DNA of 64,000 bases from Jacaranda mimosifolia (taxonomy: Eukaryota; Streptophyta; Magnoliopsida; Lamiales; Bignoniaceae). The DNA lies in NCBI GenBank assembly GCA_018894105.1, contig CM032131.1:19449578-19513577 (forward strand). The letters are read 5' to 3'. Shown one piece after another: positions 1 to 10,399 of this stretch (position 1 is the first letter of the stretch; the number at the start of each line of letters is the position of its first letter). The notes under the pieces are model-generated. The model had not been told where the DNA came from, did not search any database, and saw nothing but the letters and a program-made list of their open reading frames with translations. Both the position numbers and the translations under genes were made by a program.

Positions 1-480
1 TTTTCCCTCATAGTGAATCTGCTCTCTATGTTCAAAACTATGTTAAGACTAATGAACCAGATGTTTGAAGGAATGATTCGTAAGAAGACGGAGGAATACA
101 TATATAGATGATATGATGGTAAAGATTCAGAGACATAATGACTACTTGCAATGTCTAGAAAACTGCATTGCTATATTAAGAAAATTTAAAATGAAGCTTA
201 ACCCAACGATGTGCGTAAAGAGATAAGCCTAGAAATAATAAAGGCAATTTTGAAATTACCCTCTCCTTGTTCCATCAAACAAGTCCAAATGCCTTGTTGT
301 TTTGAAAAATCTTGCTCAAAACAAAGAGGTTTAAGTGAACCAAGAAATGTGAATGAGCATTCCAGGAACTAAAGAAGTGCCTAACCTTGCATCCTCTATT
401 GTGAAAGCCCAAAAATGGAGATCTTAATTCATTTTAAGTGGCAACAGAACATGCACAAATGATGTGTATTGTATGATATT
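1..480 (+). pseudogene. Ty3/gypsy reverse transcriptase / RNase H fragment (element C)
   Basis: Translation in shifting frames recovers RT residues matching those in the better preserved element B of this window. There is a block like 'LRLMNQMFEG' just before the catalytic YxDD region, whose motif is broken by a stop and substitutions. It is followed by the helix that ends 'KLNPTMC' and by the RNase H entry 'AFQELKKCLTLHP'. Several stops and frameshifts make it non-functional. It starts at or before the window edge and fades around 480. It lies upstream of, and in the same direction as, the LTR of element A, so A may be inserted in or beside an older gypsy copy. Assignment to gypsy RT is firm; its relation to A is inference. 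Confidence 0.7.
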
Positions 481-535
481 AATATGAGGAAAATATCTCA
501 TTTCTTGAATATTTTGTAGGATATTAATACGGGGG

Positions 536-1256
536 TGATATGGGTAAGCTCACAGGCCTAATAAAAAGCTCCGACCCAATATCAAGCCCAAATGAAATAA
601 GCTCTGGGCCCAAACAGATTAGCCCACGTTGGTGTTTCTAGAATGTTTCTGAAACTTCTGATCGACCTCTAAGGTCAAAGAGGTTGAATCCCCCCTAACC
701 TCATCAGGTCGAGAACTTGCAGTTGATAAAGTGACTGCTTGACCGCAGATGCATTAATGGCAGAGCCTGCCACATGTTGTATTCGTATTAAATGAACCCG
801 AACCACCATCCTGTCCGTATTAAATGGCCTTGATGGTGCATCAGCTTTTCATTAATGGCAATAAGGATGCCCCTTCCAACAGGCTGGTCACAAGTAAGAT
901 GCTAAGCTTGGTCGAAAAGACCTAGATTGCCCCTACTCGAGGAAGGGAAGGTCTGACTTATATCAGGGCAAAACTTGTCTTTTCCATTGCCCATCAAGTG
1001 CTATAAATACCTTCTTTTCAGAGATAAATGTATGCTTTTCAACATATTCTAAACCATTACTCTACCAAATTACTCTCTGGTTGAATACTAACTTAAGCAT
1101 CAGAGGGTCTTAGCAAGAGACCTGTTGGCTAGCCTAACGTTTGTTCATTTGTTGCAAGATTTGACCCATACCATTCACCTTCAACCCATCTTTTTGGTCA
1201 ACTTAGACCACTTAGTTCAGACCCAAAAACCCATCTCACCACAAAAGACATCATCA
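536..1256 (+). repeat. 5' LTR of element A (721 bp, proposed limits)
   Basis: The proposed LTR starts TGAT and ends ATCA, the inverted TG..CA-type termini expected of LTRs. It carries a TATA box at 1002-1009 and is directly followed by a primer-binding-site-like sequence. The partner 3' LTR is absent, so the left limit rests only on the inverted TGAT/ATCA ends and on loss of coding similarity before 536. It holds no coding similarity; its GC content is higher than in the later intergenic DNA. Confidence 0.55.
1002..1009 (+). promoter_or_regulatory. LTR TATA box of element A
   Basis: TATAAATA lies about 250 bp before the proposed LTR end, where the U3/R promoter of a plant LTR retrotransposon is expected. 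The same TATAAATACC core is found in the LTR of element B on the - strand near 16630, which supports a shared promoter. Confidence 0.5.
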
Positions 1257-1274
1257 TTTGGCATCGTCTGTGCG
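1257..1274 (+). other. Primer binding site of element A (degraded)
   Basis: TTTGGCATCGTCTGTG follows the LTR end. It differs by few bases from the GGCGCCGTCTGTGGG core seen at the same place in element B and typical of TAT-lineage elements, where it pairs with the 3' end of a tRNA (tRNA-Arg is the usual assignment). The tRNA identity is recalled, not tested. Confidence 0.5.
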
Positions 1275-1285
1275 ATGTGGAATCT

Positions 1286-2700
1286 ACAATCGAAAAATGG
1301 TGAACACTGGGCAAACTACTTTCGAGAGGCAGAGTGACTGCAGATCATCGCCACCACAACCTTAGTCGGGCCAGCAAGCTGAGGGCCTAAGCTCTCAACC
1401 AGAATAGGTGGTCACTTTGACCATTCCTCAGCTCATGCAAATAATTAGTGCCTTGTAAAGACACAACAACCAACTAGTAGCTGTAGCTAGTGCCACACCA
1501 CACTCTTCATACTAGGAAGAAAGACCACTATGTGAGGACAAAATAAGGAATGAAGTGCATTGCAACCCCAGCAGATGAGATGTGAGCCCTGGTCATTTTC
1601 TATGAGATGAAACTCGCTAGCAACCTCGCGATGAGGTAGCAAATTTAGTAAAACACTTCGCTCGACCCAATCAAGCCTAGCAGCGCGAGAGGGTCGAGCG
1701 CCAGAGACCTTATCCAAGTAAAGACTTATCTTGGGCAAACCGAGATGAATGGGAAGAGGTGTCACACCAATCTAACAGCTGAATGGACAATTGGAGGAAG
1801 TCTTAAGAAGAAATATTAAAAGGATTCAACTTGATAATGCCCCCAACTTCGACGAGAAAAAGAATCCCCATTCACCTAGGAGATAATTGAAGAACGTAGT
1901 GCGATTGATGCAAAAATCCCAACTGGATTACCCATAAATGATGGGTCAACCGACCCCAATGAGCACCTACTTCAGTTCGAGCACATGATGCAGCTCTATG
2001 GACACAATGACTATATCGATGCCAAAATACTGGTCACCACTTTTCAGGGAGCGGCGCTCAAATGGTTTGTTAAGCTGGAAACTGTATCCATTTTTTCCTA
2101 TGACTAGCTCTGTGACAAATTCCTCTACTAATTTTTCAACAGATGAAAAGTAAAGCTCCCTCATACCTCTACACAGTCAAGAAGAATGAAGGAAAATCTC
2201 TTTGGGATTTCTTTGCCAGGTTCAATACCGAGGTGCTAAAAATTGATAACCCCAGGATTGAATTTTTTATCAATATGTTGTTCCTTGAACTGAGGCACAA
2301 GGAGTGTGTCAATGCTTTGGTAAGAGAGAGACCATGAGCAATGGAGGAGTTCTTTGACCTTGCAGAGAGGTACATGATCCAAGAAGATATGAATAAGATA
2401 AAGTATGGGAGCGGGGAGAATAACAAAAAAAAGGAAAGAGATGGATGATAGACATAAGAAAGACGGTCACCGATCTCCAATCAAAAGGTGTCACAGTTAT
2501 GCCCAACTCAAAACCCTTAGGAAGGAGTTTTGTTCGCAATCCAAAATGACAACCTCCTCAAAAGGCCAAGAAAACTCAATGAAACACTAACCATGAGAAA
2601 CTCCAAAAAATATTGTCACTTTCACAGGCAGAAGGACCATGATACGGAAGATTACTTTAATCTTCAAGATGAAATTGAACGACTTATCTGACAAGGCCAC
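1286..2700 (+). pseudogene. gag of element A, degraded
   Basis: An ATG at 1287 opens a frame with a Gln-rich start that is soon interrupted by stops. At 1930-2330 the Retrotrans_gag core is recognisable in two frames: 'DPNEHLLQFEHMMQLYG', then 'ALKWFVKLE', and after a frameshift near 2140 'SYLYTVKKNEGKSLWDFFAR'. A CCHC-like remnant (YCHFHRQKDHDTEDYF) lies near 2610-2660. The frame shifts and multiple stops rule out a working protein. The same blocks occur in the element B gag (15030-16364), which supports the call. Confidence 0.75.
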
Positions 2701-2949
2701 CAAAAAAAAAAAAATATTGACGAGAAGGTTAAGCAAGCCATGACTTAACTTGACTAGACTCCCCATAAAGAATGGTCAGTCAGCCCAAGAAGAGATGATA
2801 AAGGAAAGAAGAAGGTCGAAGAAGAACGTCCACCCCTTTAAAGGCATTATTGACATCATTGCAGAAGGACCAAATGGAAGGGATTCCAAATTAGCAAGGA
2901 GACGAACTCAGCGACAGCATCAGCTAAATTAATTTCGACCAACTGGATA

Positions 2950-3480
2950 AATTAATTCAGCGGAGACCCCATTTCTTTTTCAGATGTTGACCTTTCTCAC
3001 CTAGGGGACCAAGGTGCAGAGAGCAAATTGGATTGCCTACTTGTGATTACTGTTGAGATCGCAAATTTTGAAGTAAGAAAGATTCTGGTCGATAATGGTA
3101 GCTCTGCCAACATAATCTTTTTGTCAACATTAGAAAGAATAAAGCTAGGAAAACTGAAGTTTGAACCGGTCCGCATCTGACTGGTCAAATTTGGTGGATC
3201 ATAAATCATACCGGTAGGATCCATTAACTTGTCCATATTATTCGAAGAAGCACCCAAGAGGCGCACACTCATGGTCAACTACTTGGTTGTCGATGTTCCC
3301 TTTACCTACAGCGCCATAATTAGGAGACCAGCACTTAATGCTTTCAGAGCAATAGTGTCGACTTATCATAGAAGGTCAAATTCCCGACAACGGCTAGTAC
3401 TGGAGAATTGCTTTGTAATGTCAAGAAATTATGGCATTGCTACACCATTTCGTTTGAGGCAACCCGATCAAAATTGAAAC
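2950..3480 (+). pseudogene. Retropepsin-type aspartic protease domain of element A
   Basis: The domain contains 'ILVDNGSSANI', the D-[TN]-G-S-S active-site loop of retroviral-type proteases as usual in plant gypsy elements, and further on 'LMVNYLVVDVPFTYSAIIRRPALNAF', where the canonical I(L)GRPxLN flap end has become IIRRPALN. In-frame stops occur near 3178 and 3203. The aspartate and loop survive, but the reading frame does not. Confidence 0.75.
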
Positions 3481-3499
3481 CCTCGAGGGACATCACAGT

Positions 3500-4800
3500 A
3501 ATGGAACCTGAGAAGGGACAAAAAAAAAAAAAAGAACAGAAGATACCAGAGTTGAGCTAGTTGAGGAATTCAAAATAATAGAACTCGAACCTGGGAATCC
3601 AGACAAGACCACAAGGATAGGTACTAACTTGGGACTCAATATGGAGTGTATATTGGTCAATTTCCTTAGAAATAACATTGACGTTTTCACATGAAAAATA
3701 ACTAACCTCCAAGGAATCGACCCTCAAGTCATTGTCCATCATCTTAACGATGGACCCATCTTTCAAGCCAGTGAAATAGAAAACTAGGATGTTCAATGCC
3801 GAGAGGTGCCAGATCATCGAGGAAAAGGTCAACAAACTTTTAGAGGCAGGGTACATAGTAGATATATAATATTCTAGTTAGTCGTGTAATGTAGTCATTG
3901 TCCCTAAAAATGAGGGCAAATAGATAGAAGAATGTGACCAGGCCTTGTTCGACCTAAAGCAATATCTGACCACTTCTCTACTGCTTGCAAAACCCATGGT
4001 CGGAGAGGTATTGAACTTGTACTTGTTAGTCTCTGAGATAGCTATCAGTTCAGTCTTGGTATCCACTTAGCAAGGCTTGCACATACTAATATACTATATC
4101 TGCAAAGTCCTACAAGGTCCCGAGCACAACTATTTGGAGATCGAAAAATTCACACTTGCTTTGATCACAACAGCACAAAAGCTGGGACCTTATTTCTTGT
4201 TATATGTTATCATTGTTCTGACAAATCAGCTATTGAAGCAAGTGTTGTCTAAGCCCGACATATCGAGAAGATTGACCAAATGGGCCATTAAGTTAAGAGA
4301 ATTTTACATCAAGTTTTATCCCGTAGGTATTAGCTGATTTCGCGGCAAAGTATGTCGACCTCCCCATAGTAGTTGAGATAGAATAGCAAGTTTGGTCTTT
4401 GCACATTAATGGAGAAGCTACAAGTACTGGGGGTGGAATGGAAATTTCTTTGTGATCTCCTCTAGCCGAGGAATATGATTTCGCTATCAAACTCAACTAT
4501 TCGATCACGAACAATGAGGTTGAATACAAAGCCCTCATTGTGGGTATAAAGATGGCCCTTGATAAGGGTTGAGCGTTTAGCAGCTATTATAGACTTACAG
4601 TTGGTTGCGGAGCAATTTGGAGGAAACTTTGAAGCAAAAGAAATAACCATGAATACATACCTAGCAAAGGTCAAAAGGCTGGAACAACAATTCAAAAAAT
4701 TTACACTTAGCTAAGTACCCAGGTCGGAAAATGAAAGAGCAGATGCACTGTCAAAATTAGCCAGCTCAACCAAAAGCACCAAGGAAAGAAATATAACCTT
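3500..4800 (+). pseudogene. RT / RNase H of element A with RT core deleted
   Basis: The RT entry (3540-3910) reads 'NPDKTTRIGTNLG', 'NFLRNNIDVF', 'GIDPQVIVHHLN' and 'NVVIVPKNEGK'. It then jumps directly into the RT-RNase H connection 'EECDQALFDLKQYL' at about 3930, so the palm with YxDD is missing (roughly 230 residues compared with element B). The connection continues to 4337 with 'YYICKVLQGPEHNYLEIEKF' and 'LALITTAQKL'. RNase H follows (4400-4760) with 'ITNNEVEYKALI' (catalytic Glu kept); the first catalytic Asp is replaced by Asn ('HINGE'). Stops and frameshifts are frequent. Confidence 0.75.
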
Positions 4801-4979
4801 TTTGGTCTCAGATAGGCCCACCATAAGCAACCTTTACCAAAGCCATATCTTAATAATCGGAGAGGCAAGCCCCAGTTGGTTAGACGATATAAAATTCTAT
4901 CTCAAAAAAGGAAAATTACCACAAGACAAAATAGAAGGCCGAAGGTTAAGAAGATAAACAACCAAATTTGCCCACAACA

Positions 4980-6105
4980 AGTTTGATCAATTGTATAAAA
5001 GATCAATCTCTGGCCCCCCATTGAGATGTCTGACGTCAAAACAAGGACAAAAGGTCCTACAAAATATCTATGCTGGCATTTGCGGAAACCATTCGAGGAA
5101 CGGGCACTAGCCTATAAGGTCATCAGGAATGGCTATTTTTGGCCAACCCTACTCAAGGACGTGATCGACTTTGCACGCAAATGCCCATCCTGCCAAGTAC
5201 ATGCTAATATCTCCTATCAACCAGCTGCAAACCTCGTCCCAGTGCAAATCACTTGGTCTTCGACCAGTAGGGGGTCGACATTGTGGGATCTTTCCCAAAA
5301 GCCATGGGCCAAAAGGAAATACATGCTAGTAGCAGTAGAATATTTCACTAAGTGGGTCAAGGCAGAAGCCGTACCAAAGATAACATATGCGATGATAAGG
5401 AGTTTGTTATGAAAAAACATCATCTATTATTTTGGTATGCCAAAAGTGCTCATATCCAACAATAGCATGTAATTCCAGAGTAAGAGAACGAAAGTTTGGT
5501 GTGAAAGCCTAGGAATCAAGCAGCATTTCACCTTAGTAGGAGACCTACAAGCAAATGATCAAAATAAAGTTATCAACAAAACAATCTTAGATCATATCAA
5601 AACTTGCTTCGAAGGATATAAGAGAAGTTGGGCAGATGACCTCCCCAGCGTCCTTTGGGCCTATAGGACCACCCCAAGAATAGTCACGGAACAAAGTCCA
5701 TACAACCTAGTGTATGGCTCAAAAGTAGTAGTCCCAGCAGAATTAATACAACATACAACTCGAGTAATCCATTATAACTCGATCAGAAATAAGGCAGAAA
5801 GATAGTTCGACCTCAAAACAATCGAGGAGCTGTGTCAACAAGCATTCACCAAGATGCAAAGGTACAGGTCAATCATGGCAAAACACTATAACAAAAATGT
5901 CAAGCCAAGATGTTTCAAAGTGGGGGATCTCATCCTTAAAAATGTCGAAGTCTCCAAGAACATTAGTAAACTCAACCCAAATTGGGAAGGCCCCTACTTC
6001 GTAATGAAAGTAGCAAAGCACAATTCTTATCAACTAGTAGATATGAGTGGAAATGAGCTCCCCCGACCAAGGAATGCAACAAACTTGAAAAAGTATTATG
6101 TGTAA
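4980..6105 (+). pseudogene. Integrase of element A, degraded
   Basis: A zinc-binding HHCC region (about 5040-5210) ends 'DFARKCPSCQVH', with a frameshift between its His and Cys parts. The core follows with 'YMLVAVEYFTKWVKAEAV' and 'FGMPKVLISNNS', where the second catalytic Asp is Asn, and 'GDLQANDQNKVINK', where the catalytic Glu is lost. The C-terminal part (5854-6105) has the GPY/F module ('NPNWEGPYFVMKV') and ends '...NLKKYYV' with the stop at 6103-6105. From 5026 to the end it is one frame with stops at 5410, 5470 and near 5803. The loss of two of three DDE residues makes it dead. Confidence 0.8.
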
Positions 6106-6171
6106 ACTGAGATCCCGTAATCTCACTTGTCCATACAAATGGAAATAAGCCTGTTCAATACATATTACTTT

Positions 6172-6535
6172 GTCGACCCTGCAATCGCATGATTAAATTG
6201 GCTTTGACTAATTATTAAAGAAAGCTAAATTCAATCCGCAGTGGCATGATTAAATTGACTTCGAACAATTATTAAAGAAAGCTAAATTCGGCCAAGCAAT
6301 TGTGCAATTAATTTGATTTTTTGACCAATTATTAAGGAAAGAGTCGACTCCACAGTCGAATGATTAATATGGTTTTTTGACCAATTATAAAAAATGAAAA
6401 AGAAAAAAAAACAGAGTTGACCCCGTAATTACATTATAAAAATTGGTTTATGACCAATTATCAAAAGAAAGTTAAAGTCGACCCTGCAGTCACATCATGA
6501 AGATGATTTCTAACCAATTATTTAACACATAAAGT
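6172..6535 (+). repeat. Tandem repeat array after pol of element A, unit about 60 bp, about 6 copies
   Basis: A unit of the form 'GTCGACCCTGCAGTCGCATG' followed by 'ATTAAATTGG..TTTGACCAATTATTAAAGAAAG' recurs with copies starting near 6172, 6231, 6287, 6343, 6417 and 6478, so the spacing is about 56-74 bp. The copies are diverged. The position, just downstream of pol and before the antisense ORF, matches the tandem repeats described for TAT/Ogre elements, and element B has an unrelated array at the equivalent place. Confidence 0.75.
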
Positions 6536-6782
6536 TGACCTATTACCAAAAAAATAAATATAAATCAAACTAAAGCAGCAAGACATTGCATGAGATACAA
6601 TTAGCAAAACCACATGAGATCGACCAAAGACATTGGGAAAAATATAATTAACATTTAAAACTACATAATGCTCAACACGTTCGAAAATAAAATAATATTG
6701 TCCAAATGCCCACTCGGGCCTTACATCATTACAAAAGAAGATTAAAAAATAGAAAAACTCCTCACCTTGAGCTAATGCCCTC

Positions 6783-7690
6783 TCATCGACTCCCTTGAGC
6801 AGTAACCTTTGCAGCAACCTCATCGACAGCTTTGTCGAGCTCGTCAATCGTATCGATGCCAACATTGAGGGGTGGGTTCTTGACCTACTGCTCAGGTCCA
6901 GAAGGATGCGCTTCCATAGGCCGAGAAGGTCCAGCTTTATTCGCCAAGAAAGTTCATTCGATGGTAGGAAAGAACTACGCCATACCCACTTTGTTGTTCT
7001 TGATCGCCAGGGCGAAGTTGCTAAAAAATGAAAATTCCTTCCTCGTTTAAATAACCTTAGGGTGCAACAGAGTTTTGACCTTCTTAGGGGAAGCATTTTC
7101 GTCAAAATCCTCCATTACTTATTTTTCAAAATACTAATGCAAGCTTTATCCTCTACTCGAATAGCATAGCCAAGAAACTCGAGCTACTTCATGGCCCTCT
7201 TGAACGCCTCCTTGGCTTTATCAATACTAAAAGTTACACTCGCATCAATAAAAGTCGAGCTCAACATAAACTGCTGAACAACTTCCTTTTGGATCTCAGG
7301 CAGTACCTTAAAAAACTCTCCCCTGGCATAACGAAGACAACTCTCATACCCCTAAGCACGACCTGATAAAAAAGCCTCCTGACTCGAGGTCATCGACTTC
7401 TCAAACTGCTCCTCTGCCCGACTTCTTCCTTCGACAGCAGCTAAAAGGTCTGCGTCCTTCTTCTCGAGCTACTTCGTTAGCTCAGTCACCTTTGACTCTA
7501 GAGCTTCTACCTTAGCCTTGGTCATATCATTTTGTTCTTTCTCCAGCATATTATATTTTTCTTCCAACCCTTGTCGGGCAATTTCGCATAGCTCGAACTG
7601 TCGATGGAGATTATACTCTGAGTGACCCCAATGACCCCTTGAATGCCCCTAGCAAAATAGGTCCTAAGGTCTTCGCATCTCTTCATAGCA
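6783..7690 (-). pseudogene. Antisense ORF of element A (coiled-coil part), broken
   Basis: Read on the - strand from about 7690: 'MKRCEDLRTYFARGIQGVIG', then after a frameshift an Glu/Lys-rich coiled-coil stretch ('GLEEKYNMLEKEQNDM', 'ESKVTELTK'), then 'RYARGEFFKVLPEIQKEVVQ' and a C-terminal segment with 'GIDTIDELDKAVDEVAAKV' ending at a TGA at 6785-6783. At least five in-frame stops and two frameshifts are present. It runs opposite to gag-pol and sits between pol and the missing 3' LTR, the layout of antisense ORFs in Grande-like TAT elements. The N-terminal 'putative gypsy type transposon' domain seen in element B's copy is absent, cut off at the A/B junction. Confidence 0.65.
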
Positions 7691-9891
7691 GGTTTTTTAT
7701 TCCTGATAACTATAAGATCATAAAACCAAAGGAAGGGCAAAAAATGTACCAGCCCCCACCTAATTGTTTAGCTTTTCATGTCCCCACATTGGAGGTTGGT
7801 CTATGGTTTCCTATTGTTGAACCTTTAGCTAACATAATTAGGACTTTTGGTGTTTGACCTACCCAATTGGTCCCCAACTCTATTCGCAATATTTTAGGTT
7901 TTATTGTAATAATGCGTTATTTTAATATCAATCCCTCCTTTGTGAACTTTTGGCATCTTTTCCATGTTAATCCCTCTATTCGCTTGGGGGATTGAGGTTT
8001 TTATTATGTGATTGCCCGTCAAAATTACAAATTTTTAACCAACCTTCCGAGCTCTATTGGTTCTTGGCGCAATAAGTGGTTCTATGTAAAGGCCCCCTCC
8101 CACAGTCCTTGGAACGTTCCTCGTGAGTGGCGAGACGACAAACTGGCATTTTCCTCTAGTGAAGAACCTTCGTGGGATGAGAGTTTTGTTGAGGAATGCC
8201 TGACTGCTAGCTGGTTCGACTTCCACGACCTCTTTAGTGAAGAGACTCTTAAGCTTGTCAACCCCTCTCCTACTAGGCTCCGACCTAGGAGGACACTTGG
8301 TAATAATTTTTAAGTTGCTTTCTTACTTTCTACATTTTTCTAACTCTATTCTTACTTTACTCTCTTTTACAAAAATGATGGCCCTTCAAGCTATGATGGC
8401 TAACTTGATGAAGCAGAAGAGGGCTGAGGCTATCGTCACCAAGAAACACAAGTGAGGAGAAAGTTCTTCTGCTCCTGCTGTTGATGATAGTTCAGGTCCT
8501 ATTACTCTTTTTGATGACACCCATTTACAGTCCAATGGAGCTACTCCCAGCACATGAGGACTGCTGAACCTTCTCCTCTTACACCTACTCCCCTTCAGTC
8601 AGTTCCTGCTTTGGCCACTGAGACTGCATGTCCGTTCGATCCCACCGTTGACCTATTTAAGGGTGAGGGTCAGACTTTCCTACCTCGAGATGGCGCTGCT
8701 CCTCTTTTTTTTCCAAAGGGAAAGAAAAGGTCCGAGGTGAGACTTCCCCCTATTAGTTTGGACAGTCACTCTACTCATTCTAGTGGTCGGACGATCTGTA
8801 TCAAACAGCATCAAGCTGCCGACCTGTCCCGAACCTATCCCGGCACATACCAATCCACCTGCTTCCCCAGTTGATAGCGAGGCTCTAGAAGGGGCACGTA
8901 GATTGATGCAGAGTTAGAGGTACTACGCCTCTCTGCACACCACGATGCCTCCCTACCTTGGATTGTTAACACTTCTAGCATTTTAACAAGTGATGTGGGA
9001 AGTGGTTCGTATGACCTCTACAGTAGCTGTGTGCAACAGAAAGACCAAGCTATGCTGATGTCCAATCCCTTTTATTTTATTGAGGAGCACTTAGCTCACA
9101 ACTTAATGTAGGTAATTCTATTCCTATGTCTATTTCTTCCTCTCTCAGCTTAAATTGCTTATTCAAACTCATTTGTGTTTCTATAAGCCTCAACATTTGC
9201 TCGTGCGCTGGCCATGCAATGTGCATTCTATCGCGATCGTCGTGTGGTCCCTAAGGCCCAAGTCGACGACCTAAATGTTGAGATGGGAAGGCTCCAGACT
9301 GAGATATCTACTTTTCCCTCCAGGCTTGAAGAGATTTCAAAGATTAAAGATGTTGCGCTGAAAGAGAAAGATAAAAAGATTTCTAATCTGGAGAAGAAGA
9401 TTTCCCAGCTGAAATTCGACCTGGTAACCTCCCAGTAGAGCGTGTCCATTCTATCCTCCAAGCTTGACACTGAGAAGAAATAGCAGTTCGAAGCGGGTCA
9501 AAAGAAGGGGCTTGACGAGTTCCTTCGATCCTCATCATTTAAGAACAAACTTCATGAAGCTCGTCACACTAGAGTTCGTGATTTTATGAAGTCCCAGGTC
9601 TTTACTTTAGCAATCTCCCAGAATTCTAGTACCGAAGGCCTCGATAACTTTTACAAGTGCTAATTTCAACTTGAGAAGTTAGGGGGCCTAAAGGAGGGAT
9701 TCAATGTGGACCTGATTGATCCCAGTAAAATCAAGGAGCTTGAGGACTACCCTGATGTTCCACTCCCCGACCTTTCAAAAGAAGATTTTGGATACCTCTT
9801 TCAGGAGTTGGCCAACCCAGGAGGTGGGACCTTAAGCACCGACCTCGTGACAGGGCCCTCGGCCTCATCATCTCAGCTTTCTGTTTCTTAG
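7690..9891 (+). pseudogene. Antisense ORF of element B: 'putative gypsy type transposon' domain plus coiled coil
   Basis: From about 7690 the translation gives 'PPPNCLAFHVPTLEVGLWFP', 'LVPNSIRNILGFIVIMRYF' and 'NYKFLTNLPSSIGSWRNKWF', the pattern of the domain Pfam calls putative gypsy type transposon (PF04195). It has stops at about 7855 and 7995. The open part runs to 8313. A Ser/Pro/Thr-rich linker follows, then a coiled coil at 9214-9435 (heptads such as 'KDKKISNLEKKISQLKFDL'), and a C-terminal part at 9706-9891 ('KIKELEDYPDVPLPDLSKED'). Gaps near 8300-8390 and 9112-9187 have GT..AG ends and may be introns. Known copies have no assigned function. The start of the protein is cut off at the junction with element A. 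Confidence 0.7.
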
Positions 9892-10399
9892 GCTATCTTC
9901 TGTTGGCTGTTTTTGTTTATTTCCCATATTTCATATATCTCGACCAAACTTTAGTCGCTCGTTAGGAATTGGTCGACTGGGCTGTCTTTTTTCTTTATGT
10001 ACATGTTTTGCGTATGCTTCGACCTAGCATTGGTTATTGGCGAGATTTATTGTAAGCTGGTCTTGAGCTTGGGAACTTGTATTTTGAGACCATTAACTAT
10101 GTCCATCTTATGAACATGTTTCTTTTGATTTCTTTGATGATTTTTACATGTGATCTTTACTATATGTTTATTGTTATGCTTCATGGTCTTCATATCAGCT
10201 CGTGCTTCTTTTGCTTTTTATGCTGCACATACATATATGTGGCTCAACATCCTTAACAGGTCGTAAACCCATCGTCTTATCAACCTAGCGACCTTGTTGC
10301 TGAGCTGTGAATTTTGGCAAAATAATATGATTTTTTTTTATGCTGTCAACCAATTGACCTCTTTCACTACTTTTACAGTGTACATATATTTGTGTTCTG
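9892..10399. other. Untranslated spacer after the antisense ORF of element B
   Basis: No coding similarity seen. The DNA is T-rich on the + strand and continues the base composition of the antisense ORF, so it is probably its 3' untranslated part. Short GTCGAC/CGACC-type words become more frequent toward 10400, where the tandem repeats start. Confidence 0.4.

Larger units (their letters stand above)
536..7690 (+). mobile_element. Ty3/gypsy TAT-lineage retrotransposon relic, element A (3' LTR missing)
   Basis: The order is: LTR (536-1256), primer binding site, gag (about 1286-2700), aspartic protease (about 2950-3480), RT/RNase H (about 3500-4800, RT core deleted), integrase (about 4980-6105), short tandem repeats (6172-6535), and an antisense ORF on the - strand (6783-7690). 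Extra antisense coding sequence and tandem repeats between pol and the 3' LTR are known for plant TAT elements such as Grande, Retand and Ogre relatives. Every coding domain has stops or frameshifts. No 3' LTR is seen; the element ends abruptly near 7690 against element B in the opposite orientation. Confidence 0.8.

Noticed and set aside
6518..7105. 195-codon ORF on the - strand
   Set aside because: It overlaps the degraded antisense ORF of element A in another frame. The frame with coiled-coil and conserved residues is different, so this is a shadow.
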